The notes beneath the pieces are model-generated. The model was not told where the DNA came from, did no database searches, and saw nothing but the letters and a program-made list of their open reading frames with translations. From contig NZ_BMSA01000013.1 in the NCBI RefSeq assembly GCF_014648915.1, forward strand, positions 1 to 64,000: a DNA stretch of 64,000 bases, read 5' to 3'. Below are positions 59,353 to 64,000 of this stretch, one piece after another. A program made the translations under genes and the position numbers. The DNA comes from Streptomyces phaeofaciens (lineage in GTDB: Bacteria > Actinomycetota > Actinomycetes > Streptomycetales > Streptomycetaceae). The stretch's first letter is position 1. Each line of letters starts with the position of its first letter.

Positions 59353-60228
59353 ATGTCACCCCGGCTCGACGCATCGCATACCCGGACGGCGCTGTCGACA
59401 CCCCCACCGGAACAGCTGGATCCCATCGCGGAGCTCCCCGAGATCCCTCCGTACGACGAGATCGGCGCCGTGGACGCGCGGGCCCTCTCCAAGACCCTCT
59501 TCGAGCGGCTGGAGTCCCTCGAAGAAGGCACGCACGCGTACTCCTACGTCCGCAACACGCTCGTCGAGCTGAACCTCGCGCTCGTCAAGTTCGCCGCCGC
59601 CCGCTTCCGCTCGCGCAGCGAGCCGATGGAGGACATCGTCCAGGTCGGCACGATCGGCCTGATCAAGGCGATCGACCGGTTCGAGCTGTCCCGCGGCGTC
59701 GAGTTCCCCACCTTCGCGATGCCGACGATCATCGGCGAGATCAAACGTTTCTTCCGCGACACGTCGTGGTCGGTGCGCGTCCCGCGCCGGCTCCAGGAAC
59801 TGCGGATCGACCTGGCCAAGGCGGGCGACGAGCTGTCCCAGAAGCTGGACCGCGCCCCCACGGTCGCGGAACTGGCGGAACGGCTCGGCCTCAGCAACGA
59901 CGAGGTCGTGGAGGGCATGGCGGCGTCGAACGCCTACACCGCCTCCTCCCTGGACGCCCAGCCGGAGGAGGACGACGCGGAGGGCGCCCTCGCCGACCGC
60001 ATCGGCTACGAGGACCACGGGCTCGAAGGCATCGAGTACATCGAGTCGTTGAAGCCGATGATCGCGGAACTCCCGCCCCGCGACCGCCAGATCCTCTCCC
60101 TCCGCTTCGTCGTGGGCCTGACCCAGTCGGAGATCGGCGAGGAACTCGGCATCTCCCAGATGCACGTCTCCCGCCTGCTCTCACGAACCCTGGGACAGCT
60201 GCGGAAGGGCCTGACCGTCGAGGAATGA
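59353..60228 (+). CDS. sigI: SigB/SigF-family RNA polymerase sigma factor, probable SigI
   Basis: A 291-residue stress-type sigma factor. Region 2: RNTLVELNLALVKFAAARF, then MEDIVQVGTIGLIKAIDRFE and FPTFAMPTIIGEIKRFFRD. Region 3: SVRVPRRLQELRIDL. Region 4: LPPRDRQILSLRFVVGLTQSEIGEELGISQMHVSRLL. Start is ATG with GGAGGAC 6-7 bp upstream; an ATG 12 bp earlier is in frame but lacks a site. The divergent STAS and anti-sigma genes indicate control by partner switching. The name SigI follows recalled gene order in S. coelicolor (SCO3068). Confidence 0.9.
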   Translation: MSPRLDASHTRTALSTPPPEQLDPIAELPEIPPYDEIGAVDARALSKTLFERLESLEEGTHAYSYVRNTLVELNLALVKFAAARFRSRSEPMEDIVQVGTIGLIKAIDRFELSRGVEFPTFAMPTIIGEIKRFFRDTSWSVRVPRRLQELRIDLAKAGDELSQKLDRAPTVAELAERLGLSNDEVVEGMAASNAYTASSLDAQPEEDDAEGALADRIGYEDHGLEGIEYIESLKPMIAELPPRDRQILSLRFVVGLTQSEIGEELGISQMHVSRLLSRTLGQLRKGLTVEE

Positions 60229-60280
60229 GGCGCGGGGAGGTTTTCCGGCCGACCGGCGCCCGTTCACCCGGTCGCCGCTT

Positions 60281-60322
60281 GCCGCTTGCCGACTGCCGCT
60301 TGTCGACTGCCGCTTGCCGACT
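60281..60322. repeat. 14-bp tandem repeat after the sigma factor gene
   Basis: Three copies of GCCGCTTGCCGACT (60281-60294, 60295-60308 with one change, 60309-60322), preceded by a half unit. Confidence 0.88.
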
Positions 60323-60394
60323 GCCCGGCTCCTGGTTACCCCCGGAAACCTCCCCACGCCACCCCTCAGCCACTATGGTCACCTCCACCCCAGA

Positions 60395-60410
60395 CTGACC
60401 AGTAGGTCAG
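60395..60410 (+). promoter_or_regulatory. perfect operator-like dyad upstream of the ricin-domain gene
   Basis: CTGACC-AGTA-GGTCAG (60395-60410) lies 22 bp before the GTG start and just downstream of a TATGGT -10-like box (60374-60379). This is where a repressor of the TetR type would block transcription. Confidence 0.55.
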
Positions 60411-60432
60411 CGACGGCGAGGAGGGCGGACAC

Positions 60433-61998
60433 GTGGTCGGTGCCGATGACGGCTACGACGGGCGGAGCGGGCACGGCGGGCCCGTCGGCGACACCGGCGA
60501 TTCCGGCGGCTCCGACGGCCGGCTGACCGAGTCGCTGCGGGGCGCCCCCGCGACCGCGTACCCGGCGTTGCGCGTGCTGCGTCAGCGGCACGAACCCTCC
60601 GTCCTGGCCTACGCCCGCCTCTGCGCGACCGGCGAGCCGGCGGCCCGCCGGCTCGCGGCGGAGGCGTTCACCCTCGCGGCCAGAAGCACGGCACGCGGCA
60701 GCGAGCCCGGCGGCGCCTGGCGGCACCAACTCCTTCTCCAGGTCGGCCGGGCGGCGGCCGACTGGGCCACGGACGACCGGGCCGGCGGCCTCGACTCGGG
60801 CCTGCTCCTCGTGCTCAACACCGCGCCGACGCCCGGCGGTCCGGTCCCTCCCCTCCTGCGCGCCTTCCGCTCCCTCCCCTCTCGCGCACAGGGCCTGATC
60901 TGGTACGGCGTCGTCGAGCGGGAGCACCCCGAACGAACCGCCGTACTCCTCGGCCTGACCCCCGAGGACGTCACCTACGGCATCCCCACCGCCCTGCACT
61001 CCCTGGCCCAGGCCTGTCTGCGGCTGCGCCTCGCCGCCTCCGACGACCCGCGGTGCGGGGACTTCCGCCGGCTGATCGAGGAGTCGGTGCGCGCGCAGGG
61101 AGCACGGCGCAGCGCCGACCTGGAGGCCCACCGGGCGCACTGCCCGCACTGCGCGACGGCCTACGAGGAGCAGTGCGCGCTGCGGGACACCCCGCGTACG
61201 GCGCTGGCGGAGGGGCTGCTGCCGTGGGGCGGGACGGCGTACGTGCGGGAGGAGCCCGAGCCGGCGGGGTCGCGCACGGGTACGGGTGCGGGTACGGCGG
61301 CGACCGTGCGAAGACCGCGGCAGCGCCGGCTGGTGCTGGGGGCGGCGGGGGTCGCGGGCGTGGTGCTGCTGGTCGTGGTGGTGTCGGCCTCGGGCGACCC
61401 GGGGGACCCGGCGGGGGCGGTCGTGGCGGCCCCGTCGACGGCTCCCCCGGTGACGATCACCACGACGGCGACGGTCTCGGCGAGCCCCTCCGCCTCCCCG
61501 TCCCGCGGACCGAGTTCCTCCCCGTCCCGCACGAGCGCGCCCCCGAAACCTACGCCGACGCCGAAGCCGACGCCGACCCCGTCCCCGACCCGGGCGCCCG
61601 GCGCGACGTACGCCCAGGTCGTGAACGTGGCCACGGGCGGCTGTCTGGAGGTGGCGGGGGACTTCGACAACGGCACGGACGTGATGACGGTGCCGTGTTC
61701 GGCGTCGTCGAGCCAGCGGTGGCGGGTGGACGCGGAACGCGGCGTGCTCCAGTCGTACGCCGACCCCGACTTCTGCCTCGACAGCCGGGGCTCCGTCGAC
61801 AACGGTGTGGGTGTCTGGCAGTGCTCGTCGGTGGAGGGACGCCACGGGGAGAACCTGACGTTCACCGTCGACCCCGACGGCACCATCCGCCCGGCGATCG
61901 CCATCGCGACGGGGGTGACGGCGCAGGCCGACGGCGGGGTGACCCTGGAACCACTGGACGGCGGCACGGCTCAGCTGTGGCGGGCGGGAGCGGTGTGA
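60433..61998 (+). CDS. membrane protein: zinc-finger-like cytoplasmic domain plus extracellular ricin-type lectin domain
   Basis: A 521-residue single-pass protein. Residues about 35-200 are helical and resemble a degenerate sigma-factor-like module. A His-x3-Cys-x2-Cys motif (H233, C237, C240) recalls anti-sigma zinc fingers. A membrane segment lies at about 300-318, followed by a Ser/Thr/Pro-rich stalk with PTPKPT repeats (about 330-395). The C-terminal beta-trefoil (about 397-521) has QxW-type motifs (SQRWRVD, AQLWRAG), as in ricin B lectins. This architecture suggests sensing of an extracellular glycan coupled to a cytoplasmic regulator. GTG start after GAGGAGGGCGG. Adjacent to the sigma factor gene. 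Confidence 0.85.
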   Translation: MVGADDGYDGRSGHGGPVGDTGDSGGSDGRLTESLRGAPATAYPALRVLRQRHEPSVLAYARLCATGEPAARRLAAEAFTLAARSTARGSEPGGAWRHQLLLQVGRAAADWATDDRAGGLDSGLLLVLNTAPTPGGPVPPLLRAFRSLPSRAQGLIWYGVVEREHPERTAVLLGLTPEDVTYGIPTALHSLAQACLRLRLAASDDPRCGDFRRLIEESVRAQGARRSADLEAHRAHCPHCATAYEEQCALRDTPRTALAEGLLPWGGTAYVREEPEPAGSRTGTGAGTAATVRRPRQRRLVLGAAGVAGVVLLVVVVSASGDPGDPAGAVVAAPSTAPPVTITTTATVSASPSASPSRGPSSSPSRTSAPPKPTPTPKPTPTPSPTRAPGATYAQVVNVATGGCLEVAGDFDNGTDVMTVPCSASSSQRWRVDAERGVLQSYADPDFCLDSRGSVDNGVGVWQCSSVEGRHGENLTFTVDPDGTIRPAIAIATGVTAQADGGVTLEPLDGGTAQLWRAGAV

Positions 61999-62053
61999 CG
62001 CGCGTCGATCCACTGCCGCCGCACCCGGCGGCGGGCCCCTGCCGGACCGCAGG

Positions 62054-63250
62054 TCAACCGGCGACGGGCCCCTGCCGGACCACCCGTACGCCGCGTCGCC
62101 ACACCTCGGAGACCAGGGGCACGCCCGGGCGGTAGGCCAGGTGGACATGGCTCGGGGCGTCCAGGAGGGTCAGGTCTGCCCGGGCGCCCGGGGTCAGGCG
62201 GCCGATGTCGGTGCGGCGCAGGGCCGCCGCGCCGCCGGCCGTCGACGACCACACCGCCTCGTCGGGGGTCATCCCCATGTCCCGCACCGCGAGGGCGATG
62301 CAGAAGGGGACCGAGGAGGTGAAGGAGGAGCCGGGGTTGCAGTCCGTGGACAGGGCGACGGTGACGCCCGCGTCCAGGAGCCGGCGGGCGTCCGGCCACG
62401 CGGCGCGGGTGGAGAACTCGGCGCCGGGCAGGAGCGTGGCGACCGTGTCGCCGTTCGCCAGGGCGTCGACGTCGGCGTCCGTGAGGTGGGTGCAGTGGTC
62501 GGCGCTGGCCGCGTCGAGTTCGACCGCCAGCTGGACGCCGGGGCCGTAGGAGAGCTGGTTGGCGTGGATGCGGGGGTGCAGGCCCTTCGCCCGGCCGGCC
62601 GTGAGGATCGCCCGGGCCTGGTCGCCGTCGAAGGCGCCCTTCTCGCAGAAGACGTCGATCCAGCGGGCGTGGGGCGCGCAGGCGTCGAGCATCTCGCCGG
62701 TGACCAGGGCGACATAGCCGGCCGGGTCGTCGGCGAAGTCGGGGGACACGATGTGGGCGCCGAGGTAGGTGACCTCGTCGGTGTGGGCGGCGGCCAGGCG
62801 CAGGGCGCGGGCCTCGTCGGCGACCGTGAGGCCGTACCCGGACTTCGTCTCGAAGGTGGTGGTGCCCTGACGGAGGGCCTCGGCGAGGTGACGGGTGAGG
62901 TTCGCCTCGAGTTCCTCGTCGGTCGCGGCGCGGGTGGCGGCGACCGTGGTGCGGATGCCGCCCGCGGTGTAGCCGCGGCCGGACATACGGGCGTTGAACT
63001 CCTCCGTGCGGTCGCCCGCGAAGACGAGGTGCGAGTGGGAGTCGACGAAGCCCGGGAGGACCGTGCGGCCGCGGGCGTCGACCCGGTTGTCAGTGGCGGG
63101 TGCTTTGCTGGATTCACCGGTCCACGCGATGCGGTCGCCGACGATGACGACGGCCGCGTCCCGGACCAGCCCGAGGGGGGAGCCGTCACCGGAGGAGGGG
63201 TCGTTGGTGACCAGCGTGGCGATGTTGGTGATGACGGTCGTGCTGCTCAT
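62054..63250 (-). CDS. hutI: imidazolonepropionase (histidine degradation)
   Basis: A 398-residue metal-dependent amidohydrolase converting imidazolonepropionate to formiminoglutamate. Motifs: LPGFVDSHSHLVFAGDR (metal-binding HxH), GTTTFETKSGYGL, HANQLSYGPG, ADHCTHLTDADVDAL and VALSTDCNPGSS. GAGGACACG precedes the ATG (MSSTTVITNI). It follows hutF by 41 bp on the same strand. Confidence 0.95.
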   Translation of the reverse strand: MSSTTVITNIATLVTNDPSSGDGSPLGLVRDAAVVIVGDRIAWTGESSKAPATDNRVDARGRTVLPGFVDSHSHLVFAGDRTEEFNARMSGRGYTAGGIRTTVAATRAATDEELEANLTRHLAEALRQGTTTFETKSGYGLTVADEARALRLAAAHTDEVTYLGAHIVSPDFADDPAGYVALVTGEMLDACAPHARWIDVFCEKGAFDGDQARAILTAGRAKGLHPRIHANQLSYGPGVQLAVELDAASADHCTHLTDADVDALANGDTVATLLPGAEFSTRAAWPDARRLLDAGVTVALSTDCNPGSSFTSSVPFCIALAVRDMGMTPDEAVWSSTAGGAAALRRTDIGRLTPGARADLTLLDAPSHVHLAYRPGVPLVSEVWRRGVRVVRQGPVAG

Positions 63251-63291
63251 CGTGTCCTCGTGGGGGGCGTGGGCGGGGGCGGGCGAGGTGG

Positions 63292-64000
63292 TCAGGAGCG
63301 CAGATCGGCCACGGCCCGCGCCAGGGCCTGCGGCACATCGGGTACGAGCGTGTGGACCCCGTCGCGTACGACGTGCCGGCCCGCGACGACCGTGTGCCGT
63401 ACGTCCGCCCCGGTCGCCGCGAATACGGCGGTCTCGGCGCCGAGCCTGGGCAGCGGGCCCGCGGTCCTGACGGTGTCGAGGGCGATCGTCGTGAAGTCGG
63501 CGGGGGCACCGGTCTCCAGGGTGCCCGCCTCGGGGCGGCCCAGGGCCGCGTGACCGTCGGCGGAGGCGGCGCGCAGCAGGGCGGCGGCCGTCCAGTGGCC
63601 CCGGGTGCGGGTGCGCAGGCGCTCGTTCAGCTCCATCGCGCGGGCCTCTTCGAGCAGGTCGATGACGGCGTGGCTGTCGGAGCCGAGGGAGAGCGGGGAG
63701 CCCGCCGCCTGGAGGGCGACGGCCGGGCCGATGCCGTCCGCGAGGTCGCGTTCCGTCGTCGGGCACATGCAGGTGCCGGTGCCGGAGCCGCCGAGCAGCG
63801 CGATGTCCTCGTCGGTGAGGTGGGTGTTGTGGACGCCGGTGGTGCGCGGCCCCAGGACGCCGTGGTCGGCCAGGAGCCGGGTCGGCGTGCACCCGTGGGT
63901 CTCGCGGCAGGCGTCGTTCTCGGCGGTCTGCTCGGACAGGTGCACGTGCAGCGGTGCCCCGCGCTCGGCCGCCCACCGCGCGACGGTCGCCAGCTGGTCG
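63292..64000 (-). CDS. hutF: formimidoylglutamate deiminase, truncated by the window edge
   Basis: The C-terminal 235 residues or so of an amidohydrolase; the N-terminus lies beyond the right edge. Visible: PLHVHLSEQTAEND with metal-site histidines, TGVHNTHLTDEDIALL, CPTTERDLADGIGP and LGSDSHAVIDLLEEARAME. It removes ammonia from formiminoglutamate, the step after HutI, in the HutF branch of histidine catabolism. An internal GTG at 63945 is not the real start, because the frame continues with family-like residues to the window end. Confidence 0.9.
   Translation of the reverse strand, partial: DQLATVARWAAERGAPLHVHLSEQTAENDACRETHGCTPTRLLADHGVLGPRTTGVHNTHLTDEDIALLGGSGTGTCMCPTTERDLADGIGPAVALQAAGSPLSLGSDSHAVIDLLEEARAMELNERLRTRTRGHWTAAALLRAASADGHAALGRPEAGTLETGAPADFTTIALDTVRTAGPLPRLGAETAVFAATGADVRHTVVAGRHVVRDGVHTLVPDVPQALARAVADLRS

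Overview
The window is about 64 kb of very GC-rich actinobacterial chromosome, almost certainly from a Streptomyces. The evidence is strong GC bias at third codon positions, many GTG and TTG starts, a near-canonical 87-residue WhiB, F420 biosynthesis genes, DUF3499 and DUF5719 proteins, and a gene order that matches, as far as I remember it, the whiB region of the Streptomyces coelicolor chromosome (about SCO3020 to SCO3071). That locus correspondence is recall, not a search result. I found no insertion sequence, prophage, CRISPR array or tRNA. The far left edge holds a promoter and leader typical of a Streptomyces rRNA operon, read leftward out of the window.

Region by region. 1-2.4 kb: rRNA promoter and leader, a SpoIIM-like membrane protein and a divergent RDD protein. 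2.4-12.3 kb, minus strand: S-adenosylhomocysteine hydrolase, a cation efflux protein, a mannose block (manA, SIS-domain isomerase-like protein, Trm112-like zinc protein, phosphomannomutase) and a lactate permease. 12.3-20.6 kb: DUF3499, a minimal metallopeptidase, DUF5719 plus a giant membrane glycosyltransferase, whiB and cysteine dioxygenase. 20.8-25.5 kb: cofD-cofE for coenzyme F420, a DNA glycosylase and a sugar-1-phosphate nucleotidyltransferase. 25.7-38.8 kb: a cell-wall block with a PGRP-type amidase and five LytR-CpsA-Psr (LCP) proteins, interleaved with a glycosyltransferase, a Cys/Met-rich four-helix-bundle protein and a HAD hydrolase. 38.9-48.5 kb: thioesterase, acyl-CoA dehydrogenase, UDP-glucose dehydrogenase, a CGNR regulator divergent from a VOC protein, a MerR regulator divergent from an old-yellow-enzyme, dipeptidase, and purE-purK. 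48.8-53.5 kb: GtrA, a two-component system (probably draR-draK) and a POT peptide transporter. 53.6-57.6 kb: a four-gene operon of secreted and wall-anchored proteins. 58.0-62.0 kb: anti-sigma ATPase, STAS antagonist, a SigB-family sigma factor, and a membrane protein joining a zinc-finger-like domain to a ricin-type lectin domain. 62.0-64.0 kb: histidine catabolism (hutI and a truncated hutF).

Themes. Much of the window concerns the cell surface: sugar nucleotide supply (manA, manB, nucleotidyltransferase, UDP-glucose dehydrogenase), glycosyltransferases, LCP ligases that attach polymers to peptidoglycan, an amidase and the sortase-substrate operon. The most interesting unit is that surface operon (53570-57552). 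Two of its proteins carry C-terminal sorting signals of different type (LPQTG and LAETG) and share a domain with two cysteines 114 residues apart. The other two are membrane-tethered beta-sandwich proteins, and three of the four genes are joined by 4-bp GTGA overlaps. Other good signals are a MerR-type operator in a long-spacer promoter, a cluster of five GGTTAC half-sites between the CGNR and VOC genes, a SigB-like promoter in front of the STAS gene, several leaderless-type promoters with TACNCT, and several tandem repeats confined to gaps between genes.
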